A DNA stretch of 64,000 nt from Enterobacter cloacae complex sp. ECNIH7. Lineage in GTDB: Bacteria > Pseudomonadota > Gammaproteobacteria > Enterobacterales > Enterobacteriaceae. Made by a program: the position numbers and the translations under genes. A model generated the notes under the pieces. The model made no database searches. It worked only from the letters and a program-made list of their open reading frames with translations, and was not told the origin of the DNA. This document shows, piece by piece, positions 37,381-45,508 of this stretch; the first letter of the stretch is position 1, and every line of letters starts with the position of its first letter. The DNA lies in NCBI RefSeq assembly GCF_002208095.1, contig NZ_CP017990.1:310001-374000 (forward strand). The letters are read 5' to 3'.

Positions 37381-38364
37381 TCAGGGAATCAACAAGCTCG
37401 ACCCCTGCGTCGCCCGGCTCTCCAGCACCTCATGCGCGCGCCGCGCATCGGTCAACGCGAATTTCTGCGCATCAGCCACATCCACTTTGATGACGCCGCT
37501 GGCGATCAGCGAGAACAGCTCGTTGCTGGCTTCCTCAAGTTCTTCCCGGTTGGTGATGTATCCTTGCAGGGAAGGGCGAGTCACATACAGCGAACCTTTC
37601 TGGTTCAGTATGCCGAGGTTAACGCCGGTTACCGCGCCTGACGCATTGCCGAAGCTGACCATCAGACCACGGCGCTGCAGACAGTCCAGCGACGCTTCCC
37701 ATGTGTCTTTCCCCACCGAGTCATACACCACGCGCACTTTTTTGCCGCTGGTGATCTCCTTCAGCCGCTCAACAATGCTCTCTTCACGGTAGTTAATCAC
37801 CTGCCAGGCGCCTGCCTGCAGCGCGCGCTGCGCTTTTTGTGCATTTCCGACGGTGCCGATAAGCTTCGCGCCCAGTGCCTTTGCCCACTGACAGGCGATG
37901 AGCCCGACGCCACCCGCTGCGGCATGGAACAGGAACTGCTCGTCGGGTTTAATTTCATAGGTTTTGCGCAGCAGGTAGTAAACCGTCAGGCCTTTCAGGA
38001 ACGAGGCCGCCGCCTGCTCAAAGGAGATGGCGTTAGGCAGCAGGGCGGCTTTATCCGCCGGAACGTTGTGGACGGAGCTGTAAGCGCCCAGCGCAGACTG
38101 CGCGTATACCACGCGATCGCCCTCTTTAAAATGCTTAACCGCGCTGCCCACTTTAACGACGACACCGGCCGCCTCGGTGCCCAGGCCGCTCGGCATTGAC
38201 GGCGGCGGATAGAGACCGCCGCGAATATAGGTGTCGATGTAGTTAATGCCGATGGCTTTGTTTTCAACCTGCACTTCGTTTTCGCCAGGCGCGGCAGGTG
38301 TGAACTCCACCGCTTTCAGTACGTCTGGCCCACCGTGTTTCTGGAATTCAATGCGCGTTGCCAT
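37381..38364 (-). CDS. qorA: NADPH-dependent quinone oxidoreductase
   Basis: Zinc-free medium-chain dehydrogenase reducing quinones with NADPH, 327 aa as in E. coli QorA. GroES-like N-domain (GLGTEAAGVV near 61-70) and a Rossmann domain with AAAGGVGLIACQWAKALGA (about 148-166). It is divergent from dnaB with 66 bases between. Confidence 0.94.
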   Translation of the reverse strand: MATRIEFQKHGGPDVLKAVEFTPAAPGENEVQVENKAIGINYIDTYIRGGLYPPPSMPSGLGTEAAGVVVKVGSAVKHFKEGDRVVYAQSALGAYSSVHNVPADKAALLPNAISFEQAAASFLKGLTVYYLLRKTYEIKPDEQFLFHAAAGGVGLIACQWAKALGAKLIGTVGNAQKAQRALQAGAWQVINYREESIVERLKEITSGKKVRVVYDSVGKDTWEASLDCLQRRGLMVSFGNASGAVTGVNLGILNQKGSLYVTRPSLQGYITNREELEEASNELFSLIASGVIKVDVADAQKFALTDARRAHEVLESRATQGSSLLIP

Positions 38365-38430
38365 GCTCCCTCCGTAAGAAAAATATGGTAATCTTTCGAC
38401 CCACTCTTTATCTCGGTAACTCCATTCACT

Positions 38431-39843
38431 ATGGCAGGAAACAAACCCTTCAACAAACAGACTGAACCTCGCGAGCGTGATTTCCAGGTCGCAGGGTTAA
38501 AGGTCCCGCCGCACTCGATTGAAGCGGAACAGTCGGTGTTGGGCGGTTTAATGCTGGATAACGAGCGCTGGGACGACGTCGCCGAGCGCGTCGTGGCGGA
38601 AGATTTCTACACCCGCCCGCACCGCCACATCTTTACTGAAATGGCGCGCCTGCAGGAATCGGGCAGCCCGATCGACCTGATCACGCTCGCGGAATCGCTG
38701 GAGCGTCTTGGTCAGCTCGACAGCTGCGGCGGGTTTGCCTATCTGGCGGAACTGTCAAAAAACACGCCTAGTGCGGCGAACATCAGCGCTTATGCCGATA
38801 TCGTGCGCGAACGTGCCGTCGTCCGCGAGATGATCTCGGTGGCGAATGAGATCGCCGAGGCCGGTTTTGATCCGCAGGGGCGCACCAGCGAAGACCTGCT
38901 CGACCTGGCTGAATCCCGCGTCTTTAAAATCGCCGAAAGCCGCGCCAATAAAGACGAAGGCCCAAAAAACATCGCCGATGTCCTCGACGCCACCGTTGCC
39001 CGTATTGAACAGCTGTTCCAGCAGCCGCACGACGGTGTGACCGGGGTAAACACCGGCTATGACGATTTGAACAAGAAAACCGCCGGCCTGCAGCCGTCGG
39101 ATTTGATTATCGTCGCCGCGCGTCCGTCTATGGGTAAAACTACCTTTGCGATGAACCTCGTCGAAAACGCGGCGATGTTGCAGGATAAGCCGGTGCTGAT
39201 CTTCAGCCTTGAGATGCCCTCCGAGCAGATTATGATGCGTTCTCTGGCGTCGCTGTCGCGCGTAGATCAGACCCGCATTCGTACCGGCCAGCTCGATGAT
39301 GAAGACTGGGCGCGCATCTCCGGCACCATGGGCATTCTGCTGGAAAAACGTAACATCTATATCGATGACTCGTCCGGCCTGACGCCGACGGAAGTGCGCT
39401 CCCGCGCGCGCCGTATCGCCCGTGAACACGGTGGCATCGGCCTCATCATGATCGACTACCTTCAGCTGATGCGCGTCCCGTCGCTTTCCGACAACCGTAC
39501 GCTTGAAATTGCGGAGATTTCCCGCTCGCTCAAGGCGTTAGCCAAAGAGCTGCACGTACCGGTAGTCGCGCTGTCGCAGCTGAACCGCTCTCTGGAACAA
39601 CGTGCCGACAAGCGCCCGGTCAACTCTGACCTGCGTGAGTCCGGCTCCATCGAGCAGGATGCCGACTTAATTATGTTTATCTACCGTGATGAGGTTTATC
39701 ACGAGAACAGCGACCTGAAAGGGATCGCCGAAATTATTATTGGTAAACAACGTAACGGCCCAATCGGGACGGTGCGTCTGACCTTTAACGGACAGTGGTC
39801 GCGTTTCGACAACTATGCCGGTCCTCAATATGATGATGAGTAA
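38431..39843 (+). CDS. dnaB: replicative DNA helicase DnaB
   Basis: Hexameric 5'-3' helicase at the replication fork. 470 aa (471 in E. coli): N-terminal DnaG-binding domain (HSIEAEQSVLGGLMLDNERW), linker helix near 180, and RecA-like domain with Walker A ARPSMGKTT (about 230-238), Walker B LIMIDYLQLM and the arginine finger region SDLRESGSIEQDAD. No intein. alr follows after 16 bases. Confidence 0.96.
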   Translation: MAGNKPFNKQTEPRERDFQVAGLKVPPHSIEAEQSVLGGLMLDNERWDDVAERVVAEDFYTRPHRHIFTEMARLQESGSPIDLITLAESLERLGQLDSCGGFAYLAELSKNTPSAANISAYADIVRERAVVREMISVANEIAEAGFDPQGRTSEDLLDLAESRVFKIAESRANKDEGPKNIADVLDATVARIEQLFQQPHDGVTGVNTGYDDLNKKTAGLQPSDLIIVAARPSMGKTTFAMNLVENAAMLQDKPVLIFSLEMPSEQIMMRSLASLSRVDQTRIRTGQLDDEDWARISGTMGILLEKRNIYIDDSSGLTPTEVRSRARRIAREHGGIGLIMIDYLQLMRVPSLSDNRTLEIAEISRSLKALAKELHVPVVALSQLNRSLEQRADKRPVNSDLRESGSIEQDADLIMFIYRDEVYHENSDLKGIAEIIIGKQRNGPIGTVRLTFNGQWSRFDNYAGPQYDDE

Positions 39844-39859
39844 TTTCTAAGGAATTCAA

Positions 39860-40939
39860 ATGCAAGCGGCAACTGTTGTTATTAACCGCCGCGCTCTGCG
39901 ACACAACCTGCAACGTCTGCGTGAACTGGCGCCTGCCAGCAAGCTCGTTGCAGTCGTGAAAGCGAACGCTTACGGACACGGTCTTCTTGAGACCGCGCGA
40001 ACGCTCCCCGATGCCGACGCCTTTGGCGTCGCCCGTCTTGAAGAAGCCCTCCGCCTGCGCGCGGGCGGTATTACTCAACCCATACTGCTCCTCGAAGGCT
40101 TTTTCGAAGCCAGCGATCTGCCGACCATTGCTGACCAGCATCTGCACACGGCGGTACATAACGAAGAACAGCTAACCGCACTCGAAACCGCCGAACTGAG
40201 CGAGCCGGTGACCGTCTGGATGAAGCTCGACACGGGCATGCACCGTCTTGGCGTGCGTCCGGAAAGCGCGGAAGCGTTTTATCAGCGTTTATGCCGGTGC
40301 AAAAACGTGCGTCAGCCGGTGAATATCGTCAGCCACTTCGCCCGTGCCGATGAGCCCGAGTGCGGTGCGACCGAGCGCCAGCTGGATATCTTTAACACCT
40401 TCTGCGAAGGCAAGCCGGGGATGCGCTCGATTGCGGCATCCGGCGGGATTCTGCTGTGGCCTCAGTCGCATTTCGACTGGGCGCGACCGGGCATCATTCT
40501 CTACGGCGTGTCGCCGCTGGAGAACAAACCCTGGGGGCCGGACTTTGGCTTCCAGCCGGTCATGTCGCTGGTCTCTAACCTGATTGCTGTGCGTGACCAT
40601 AAAGCAGGTGAGCCTGTGGGCTACGGCGGTACCTGGACCAGCGAGCGTGATACCCGTCTCGGCGTGGTGGCGATGGGTTATGGTGACGGCTATCCGCGCG
40701 CCGCGCCTTCGGGCACGCCGGTTCTGGTCAACGGTCGCGAGGTGAAGATTGTTGGCCGCGTGGCGATGGACATGATTTGTGTCGATCTCGGGCCTGAAGC
40801 CCAGGATAAGCCCGGCGACGATGTCGTGATGTGGGGGGAAGGTTTGCCCGTTGAACGCATTGCTGAAATTACGAAAGTGAGTGCTTACGAACTTATCACG
40901 CGCCTGACGTCAAGGGTGGCGATGAAGTACATCGACTGA
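39860..40939 (+). CDS. alr: alanine racemase Alr
   Basis: PLP-dependent racemase making D-alanine for peptidoglycan; the biosynthetic isozyme. 359 aa as in E. coli. PLP lysine K34 in VKANAYGHG; the second catalytic base is the Tyr in VGYGGTW (about 255). ATG preceded by AAGGAA. Last backbone gene before the accessory island. Confidence 0.96.
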   Translation: MQAATVVINRRALRHNLQRLRELAPASKLVAVVKANAYGHGLLETARTLPDADAFGVARLEEALRLRAGGITQPILLLEGFFEASDLPTIADQHLHTAVHNEEQLTALETAELSEPVTVWMKLDTGMHRLGVRPESAEAFYQRLCRCKNVRQPVNIVSHFARADEPECGATERQLDIFNTFCEGKPGMRSIAASGGILLWPQSHFDWARPGIILYGVSPLENKPWGPDFGFQPVMSLVSNLIAVRDHKAGEPVGYGGTWTSERDTRLGVVAMGYGDGYPRAAPSGTPVLVNGREVKIVGRVAMDMICVDLGPEAQDKPGDDVVMWGEGLPVERIAEITKVSAYELITRLTSRVAMKYID

Positions 40940-40953
40940 GACTCGCAGATAGT

Positions 40954-40982
40954 CGTCCAACGGCATTAGCTGCCGTTGGACG
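40954..40982. terminator. hairpin between alr and the island
   Basis: Perfect 11-bp stem CGTCCAACGGC / GCCGTTGGACG with the loop ATTAGCT, between convergent genes; no T run on either side. Confidence 0.6.
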
Positions 40983-40990
40983 CATAACGC

Positions 40991-42121
40991 TTATTTCAAC
41001 ACGTTATAGATCGCCTGATTAGTCAAATAATCCGACGCGAGCCCTGACTCCGGACTGAAGCGCGAACCCTGGATGGACGAGAACCGTTTTCCGGTGCTGC
41101 CCAGCGAGACATAGCGCTCCCCCCCATCGTTTTCCGAAATGGTGTACACCTTTTTCTGCATCTCGGCGAATAGCGGAGCGTTACGCTGAATGGACTGGTG
41201 CAATTCCAGCAGCTGCACTCCATCCAGATTGAGCTTTTTATCCAGCGTGACGCCCCATCTTTGCAGGCAAACTTCTGCAAAATGACGCACGATCGTGCCG
41301 GGCTCATGGACCACTTTTTCCCCGCTATTCCCATTGGCCGAAGCATTCCCCACCAGCGTAGCGTGGCGACCAGACATGGGATAAATATGTACTTTTGTCG
41401 CGCTATCGGTCTGTGGAATGACGCACGAGAAACCTTTTGATCGCTCATGTCTGGCATAGAAAGCCACATACTCCTTAACGTTGCTGCCCAGAGTGACTTT
41501 GTCCGCCTGGAAATTACCCATACCCGGAACGGGATCGACCGCAAAAATATTCACCGGAATCGTCGTTAAAAGGGGATCGGCAAGCATTGCATTGGCAAGC
41601 ATATGACAGCTAATTCCGCCCCGGCTCCACCCAACAAGGTTCACCTGAGTGGGTAGGATCTGACCCTGGCGGAAGGTTTTGATGATTTGCTGCTGCAGCG
41701 CCTGCTGTGTCACTTTACGATCGCCATAGTCATATTTGCGCCACCAAAAGGAACCGGTAACCTCAACGTCCTGAATCGGCACGCCCGCCTTTTTAAGCTG
41801 CTCATAGTTTTCTTTTGTGAGCTTCTCACGCTGCCAGTCAACGTGGCCTTTGATAATATTAATCGCATGCTGAACATTCTCATTCCAGCCGCTGCCCAGA
41901 AGCTGGGCGCGAAGCTGAGAATATTCTCCGCTTTTGACCCAAAGCTCATCGCTTTGTAGATTGCCGCTCCCCGGGCCATCAAGAATGACCCATTCGGCGA
42001 ACTCTTTACCCTTGTTATTGGCTGCCAGAGAAGAGATGAGCTCGCCGTTCCAGTAATTAGCATGAGACTCATCAAATTTATTAGATCCAGTACCACAGAA
42101 ATACACTGTTAGTATTGTCAT
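40991..42121 (-). CDS. alpha/beta-hydrolase with GxSxG motif, lipase-effector-like
   Basis: Unrecognised by name; the sequence suggests an alpha/beta-hydrolase. The N-terminal strand TVYFCGTGSNKFD resembles the first strand of DUF2235/Tle-type phospholipases. The nucleophile elbow is LVGWSRGG (Ser166), with Asp196 in FAVDPVPG and His253 in SGRHATLVG as likely triad members. No signal peptide or membrane segment, 376 aa. I start it at 42121 because AGG lies 6 bases upstream; the ATG at 42133 lacks a site. It is divergent from the luxR-type gene across a 305-bp AT-rich gap and is the first island gene next to alr. A phospholipase or esterase acting on envelopes is an inference; no immunity gene is obvious next to it. 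Confidence 0.65.
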   Translation of the reverse strand: MTILTVYFCGTGSNKFDESHANYWNGELISSLAANNKGKEFAEWVILDGPGSGNLQSDELWVKSGEYSQLRAQLLGSGWNENVQHAINIIKGHVDWQREKLTKENYEQLKKAGVPIQDVEVTGSFWWRKYDYGDRKVTQQALQQQIIKTFRQGQILPTQVNLVGWSRGGISCHMLANAMLADPLLTTIPVNIFAVDPVPGMGNFQADKVTLGSNVKEYVAFYARHERSKGFSCVIPQTDSATKVHIYPMSGRHATLVGNASANGNSGEKVVHEPGTIVRHFAEVCLQRWGVTLDKKLNLDGVQLLELHQSIQRNAPLFAEMQKKVYTISENDGGERYVSLGSTGKRFSSIQGSRFSPESGLASDYLTNQAIYNVLK

Positions 42122-42251
42122 AAATGACCTCATTGAAATATTAATATGTAGGTGGATGGCACGCGTGCAGTTAAATAATATGTGCCAGCAATTTTTCGGG
42201 GAATATGCTATTAAGCCCAGGCTATTTTTGATAATGATAAGGTAGTTCTTA

Positions 42252-42273
42252 ATTAAACATGGCTATGTTTAAT
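42252..42273. promoter_or_regulatory. 22-bp inverted repeat in the divergent promoter region 42122-42426
   Basis: Perfect 9-bp arms ATTAAACAT and ATGTTTAAT around GGCT. It lies midway between the divergent hydrolase and luxR-type genes and could be the operator of that regulator. The 305-bp gap is strongly AT-rich, holds no gene, and also has a GATAATGATAAGG stretch (42230-42242) that resembles part of a Fur box. Confidence 0.5.
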
Positions 42274-42426
42274 GTGTAGTACTGCTTAACTTTTTGCTTT
42301 GGGTATATGACGTTTGCCTTATGCCGAATGCTGTTTTTACAGTTTTGTAATAGCACGCATACTTAATTTCGGAATAAGTTGGTTGAATAATCTAAGAAAA
42401 TACATTTCACACGGGGTTATGCTACG

Positions 42427-43032
42427 ATGAATATATTAATGATCGATGAGTTACCGATCTTCATTCACGGTATGAAAACAGAGCTGGAACGCGTAATGCC
42501 GGAATGCACTGTTTTTGCAGCGAACAATTTTGAAGATGCACACGCAATTTTAACCTCTATGCCAGTCAGCATTATTTTGCTGGATGGTGAAATGAAGTGC
42601 CGTGATTTTATCACTAATTTGATGACAAACTGGCCTGAGCTACCGATCGTGGTGATGTTACGAAAAACGACGGATAAGATATTCAACTTCTACATCCGCC
42701 AAAGCATTAAGGGCATTTTTACCAAGGATCTCCCCGCCGAGAAAATCAGCCAGATACTTTGCATGGTCTTCTCGGGGGTGGTCTGTTTTCCGGAGCAAGC
42801 CGTGGTCCAGCGAGAACAACCCACTGGTGGTTTGCCGATCTACTCCCTGAGTCGTCGGCAGAAGGAAGTTCTTAAGCTGCTGGCGAATGGAGGAACAAAT
42901 AAACAGATCAGCCGGCAATTGAATATCAGTGCAGGTACGGTCAAAGTACATCTTGAATCCATCTTTCACCGATTACAGGTCAACAATCGGACACAGGCCG
43001 CAATGCTCTATTTTAAATATATGTCTAATTAG
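42427..43032 (+). CDS. orphan LuxR/NarL-family response regulator
   Basis: 201 aa with a receiver domain and a C-terminal LuxR-type helix-turn-helix (LSRRQKEVLKLLANGGTNKQ through ISAGTVKVHLESIFHRL, about 139-185). The receiver keeps the acidic pair D7-E8, phospho-acceptor D53 and K100, but the switch Ser/Thr position is occupied by Leu78 (VVMLRK). No sensor kinase is nearby. No clear ribosome site precedes the ATG. It converges on the lysis-like cassette and is divergent from the hydrolase gene, so it is the obvious candidate regulator of the island. Confidence 0.85.
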   Translation: MNILMIDELPIFIHGMKTELERVMPECTVFAANNFEDAHAILTSMPVSIILLDGEMKCRDFITNLMTNWPELPIVVMLRKTTDKIFNFYIRQSIKGIFTKDLPAEKISQILCMVFSGVVCFPEQAVVQREQPTGGLPIYSLSRRQKEVLKLLANGGTNKQISRQLNISAGTVKVHLESIFHRLQVNNRTQAAMLYFKYMSN

Positions 43033-43078
43033 CCGATTTTCAGCAAAGCGAAGGGCTGCAGTCAAAATGCGTTAAAAG

Positions 43079-43118
43079 AAAAGCGCAACAGACAGACCTC
43101 TGTTGCGCTTTGTTTTTT
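43079..43118. terminator. strong bidirectional terminator inside the island
   Basis: Perfect 12-bp stem AAGCGCAACAGA / TCTGTTGCGCTT with a 6-base loop, followed by TGTTTTTT on the plus strand and flanked by A-rich sequence on the other. It separates the luxR-type gene from the convergent cassette. Confidence 0.9.
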
Positions 43119-43407
43119 AACGGTATTGAGATTTAAAATAATATACTACCACCACCAGCGTTCCGAAGTCCTGCAATAGCCAGAATGGAAAGCTGTCACT
43201 CAGTATATCAGCACCGGTAAGAATAAATTTCATGTTTAAGCTGCTCTCACCAAAAAAACCAAAGGCGAGGGCGGCTAAGCCAATTTTACACATTACCGGC
43301 AGGGCATGGACTCTTCGGCTAAAGGCGGCAAACAAAATCAGCAGCGATGTTATCAGGTCGACGAAGATAATAAAGGGAAGCACCCAGCCATTCATTATGT
43401 TAAGCAT
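43117..43407 (-). CDS. small three-helix membrane protein (holin/antiholin-like)
   Basis: 96 aa with three hydrophobic segments (about 8-29, 37-52, 74-92) and short basic loops (SRRVH). No family recognised. Its ATG directly abuts the stop of the preceding membrane-protein gene (TAAATG), so the two are translationally coupled. The size, the coupling and the lysozyme gene upstream make a holin or antiholin role plausible. Confidence 0.65.
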   Translation of the reverse strand: MLNIMNGWVLPFIIFVDLITSLLILFAAFSRRVHALPVMCKIGLAALAFGFFGESSLNMKFILTGADILSDSFPFWLLQDFGTLVVVVYYFKSQYR

Positions 43408-43815
43408 TTATTCTCCATCGGGTTTGTTGTGGGTTAAATCAGACGGAGAAAGTGATTCATGTCTGACTTTACTTTTGATGACGCTTGCAACATCAAAAAT
43501 ATCGCGTTGTTCATGCCGGCGAAAAAAGTTTGCCAGCCAGACGATCAGGCCATTACTCATTGCCCCGAGGATATACCCTAAACCAAGCGTGATATCGGCC
43601 TGATTAAGATCTATCTTTAACCAGCGGGCTGCTAATCCACCTAATGCGACGGCCGCGCCCATGCTGATTCCACCAAAAATAATGCCTGCCATAAATCGGC
43701 TGTGCTGGTGCAATCGCTGCGGTTGCCAGAAAAACGAGATACTGACGCCGCCGAATAAACCTGAAAAAGCCAGCAAGGCTTCACTGATGAGGGTCGGGAG
43801 ATAGATGTCAGACAT
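43408..43815 (-). CDS. three-helix membrane protein with charged tail (holin-like)
   Basis: 135 aa. Three hydrophobic segments (about 9-30, 41-63, 75-98) and a charged, probably cytoplasmic C-terminal tail (FFRRHEQRDIFDVASVIKSK...), the topology of class I holins. It follows the barnase-like gene by 65 bases and is coupled to the next small membrane gene. The holin call rests on topology and on the neighbouring lysozyme, not on a recognised family. Confidence 0.65.
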   Translation of the reverse strand: MSDIYLPTLISEALLAFSGLFGGVSISFFWQPQRLHQHSRFMAGIIFGGISMGAAVALGGLAARWLKIDLNQADITLGLGYILGAMSNGLIVWLANFFRRHEQRDIFDVASVIKSKVRHESLSPSDLTHNKPDGE

Positions 43816-43880
43816 ATGTTCATCCTCTGCAAGGATAAATCCCCTCGGAAAAGGGGATTTATTATCGTAACGGGCGCTTA

Positions 43881-44363
43881 TTATTGGCAGGGATCCAGCT
43901 CAACAATATGCTGATACTTATCGGTCGTAATAAAGCGCTGCTGACCTGACAGGCTGTAAATCAGACGCTTGGGAGAGCGATACCCCTTCACGACATCGAC
44001 ATCCGCGCTAAGCCAGGGCTGACTGGCAGGAAGAGCGCGATGGCTGTATTTATCGCCACCGATCCATTTTTGATGGGTGAGTTTCACTCCCCAAAGCGAT
44101 TCGCTTTCACTTCCCGACCAGCCGAGGCGTTTAGCCTCCTCCGAGGTGATATAGCGATCGGGCAGGCGCCCAAAATTTTTTATATGACGAAGCGTTGTCG
44201 CCAGATCGGTCACGTTATTGACGGGCACCATACCCTGAGAAGATAAAAAGGCGTTGGCTTCCTTTATTTCCTCTTCGCAGGTTGGCATGGCAGCGGTTGC
44301 CTGTAACACGTTGAATAACGAAACAGACAGTACGGCCATTTTCACTATGGATAGTGGTTTCAT
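43881..44363 (-). CDS. secreted barnase-fold protein with degenerate active site
   Basis: 160 aa with signal peptide 1-25 and two Cys (29 and 159) that could form a disulfide. The mature part follows barnase without gaps in the key blocks: LPDRYITSEEAKRLGW, IGGDKYSHR and GYRSPKRLIYS...FITTDKYQ. By this alignment (from memory) Arg83 and Arg87 are kept (R129, R133), but Lys27, the general base Glu73 and the general acid His102 are Ser74, Ser119 and Lys149. An RNase activity is therefore unlikely; a binding, inhibitor or immunity role is possible. It lies 18 bases after the lysozyme gene in the same operon. Confidence 0.75.
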   Translation of the reverse strand: MKPLSIVKMAVLSVSLFNVLQATAAMPTCEEEIKEANAFLSSQGMVPVNNVTDLATTLRHIKNFGRLPDRYITSEEAKRLGWSGSESESLWGVKLTHQKWIGGDKYSHRALPASQPWLSADVDVVKGYRSPKRLIYSLSGQQRFITTDKYQHIVELDPCQ

Positions 44364-44381
44364 TGTAATTTTCCTGTTGAA

Positions 44382-44831
44382 TTAACTAAGAAATAGCTTC
44401 ATTTCCGCCTCGCGGCGTCGGGTAAGCCCGGTCAAAACCTTACCGCCTGCCTTATTCCAGCTTTTGAACTGCAGTGCGGCGCCCTGGATATCGCCTGCGT
44501 TGAATTTTTTGAGCAGCGTGGATTTCTTTAAATTGCCCACGCCAAGGTTGAAGGCGAACGAAACCAGCGCGTCGAATTGGTTCTGTGTTGAAACGCTGTT
44601 CATCAGTTTTTTCACGCCGTCTTCGGTGCGTTTCAGATCTTTGCGCAGCAGATCTTTGGCTTCACCGGTGGTAATTTTGGTGAGCTTTTCCATCTCCTCT
44701 TTGAGGATCAAATGGCCGTAGCCGATGGTCCACAAACCTACGGCATCGCGATAACGCTCCAGCTTCAGCCCTTCAAACTGGCAAATCAGCTGAATACCCT
44801 TGTCACCTGTACGTTCTGGTTGTTTTTGCAT
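44382..44831 (-). CDS. T4-type lysozyme / endolysin (GH24)
   Basis: 149 aa phage-type muramidase cutting peptidoglycan. The catalytic triad has exact T4-lysozyme spacing: Glu20 (FEGLKLERYRD), Asp29 and Thr35 (GLWTIGYGH). Later NQFDALVSFAFNLGVGNL and TRRREAEMKLFLS are typical of the family. There is no signal peptide or SAR helix, so it should accumulate in the cytoplasm until a holin releases it. Its ATG overlaps the stop of the upstream DUF2589-like gene by one base (TAATG). No other phage genes are nearby. Confidence 0.92.
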   Translation of the reverse strand: MQKQPERTGDKGIQLICQFEGLKLERYRDAVGLWTIGYGHLILKEEMEKLTKITTGEAKDLLRKDLKRTEDGVKKLMNSVSTQNQFDALVSFAFNLGVGNLKKSTLLKKFNAGDIQGAALQFKSWNKAGGKVLTGLTRRREAEMKLFLS

Positions 44832-45433
44832 TACGGAGTCTCCTCTGCTTTCGGGCGGGGAATCACCTTGTTGGTGTATTCGTCAATCAAACGCATGACG
44901 CTTTCCGGTGGCTCAAGTGCGGTAAATTGCATCTCTACATCGACGTGGCGGCTGTCACGCCCGCCTTTGTTATCGCTGGAAGGCGAAAGGCTGACGTGAA
45001 AGCGGCCAAATTCGTTTTCACCGGACTGGCGGGAAGGCGCCTGCATGCCTTCCGTGCGGATCGTCAGGTTGACCTTCATCTTTTCCAGCATCAGCCCGCG
45101 CGGTGTCGAAAGCGCGACTAAGGGCAGGTCAAAGTAGTGCTTTTCATCCAGCGCCAGCTGTACCGTGCGCGGTACCAACGAACCGTCTTCTGCGGGTTCG
45201 AAAAAGGGAGCCAGCGCTTTCATATACTGCTGAGCAATCAGTTCGTTGGCCGCAGTGGCCGCGTACTGCATCCCGCGCGTGATATCTTCAAGCGAGATCG
45301 GCACGCCGGGAATATCGGCTGGAGGCGATGGAGACGTGTTTTCCTGTACCGGCGGCGTACCTTCATCCTCTTTGCCCGTCTTATTTTCCGGCTCCTCATC
45401 CTTGCCGCCGCGCAGCCATTTTTTAAAAGACAT
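44831..45433 (-). CDS. DUF2589-like protein B with charged N-terminal linker
   Basis: 200 aa. A basic start (MSFKKWLRGGK) and an acidic, Pro-rich linker (to about 42) precede a domain resembling the neighbouring 185-aa DUF2589 protein: a helical start (ISLEDITRGMQYAATAANEL), a FDLPLVALSTPRGLMLEKMKV core and a C-terminal PPESVMRLIDEYTN (about 175-188) that parallels PPEALQRVIDYLTN of its neighbour. Function unknown. AGGAG lies 7 bases before the ATG, directly after a terminator hairpin. Coupled to the lysozyme gene downstream. Confidence 0.75.
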   Translation of the reverse strand: MSFKKWLRGGKDEEPENKTGKEDEGTPPVQENTSPSPPADIPGVPISLEDITRGMQYAATAANELIAQQYMKALAPFFEPAEDGSLVPRTVQLALDEKHYFDLPLVALSTPRGLMLEKMKVNLTIRTEGMQAPSRQSGENEFGRFHVSLSPSSDNKGGRDSRHVDVEMQFTALEPPESVMRLIDEYTNKVIPRPKAEETP

Positions 45434-45446
45434 ATTTCGCTCCTGG

Positions 45447-45469
45447 AAAAAGGGCTACCCGAGTAGCCC
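45447..45469 (-). terminator. terminator between the two DUF2589 genes
   Basis: On the minus strand GGGCTAC, loop TCGG, GTAGCCC, then TTTTTCC, ending just before the ribosome site of the second gene. It would end most transcripts after the first gene, with the rest of the cassette made by read-through. Confidence 0.8.
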
Positions 45470-45508
45470 CTGCGTTACGGAATCGCACGTATGTCGCGGC
45501 GTGGAAGA

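Noticed and set aside
42230..42242. Fur box before the island regulator
   Set aside because: GATAATGATAAGG covers only two of the three hexamers, in AT-rich DNA where chance matches are common.
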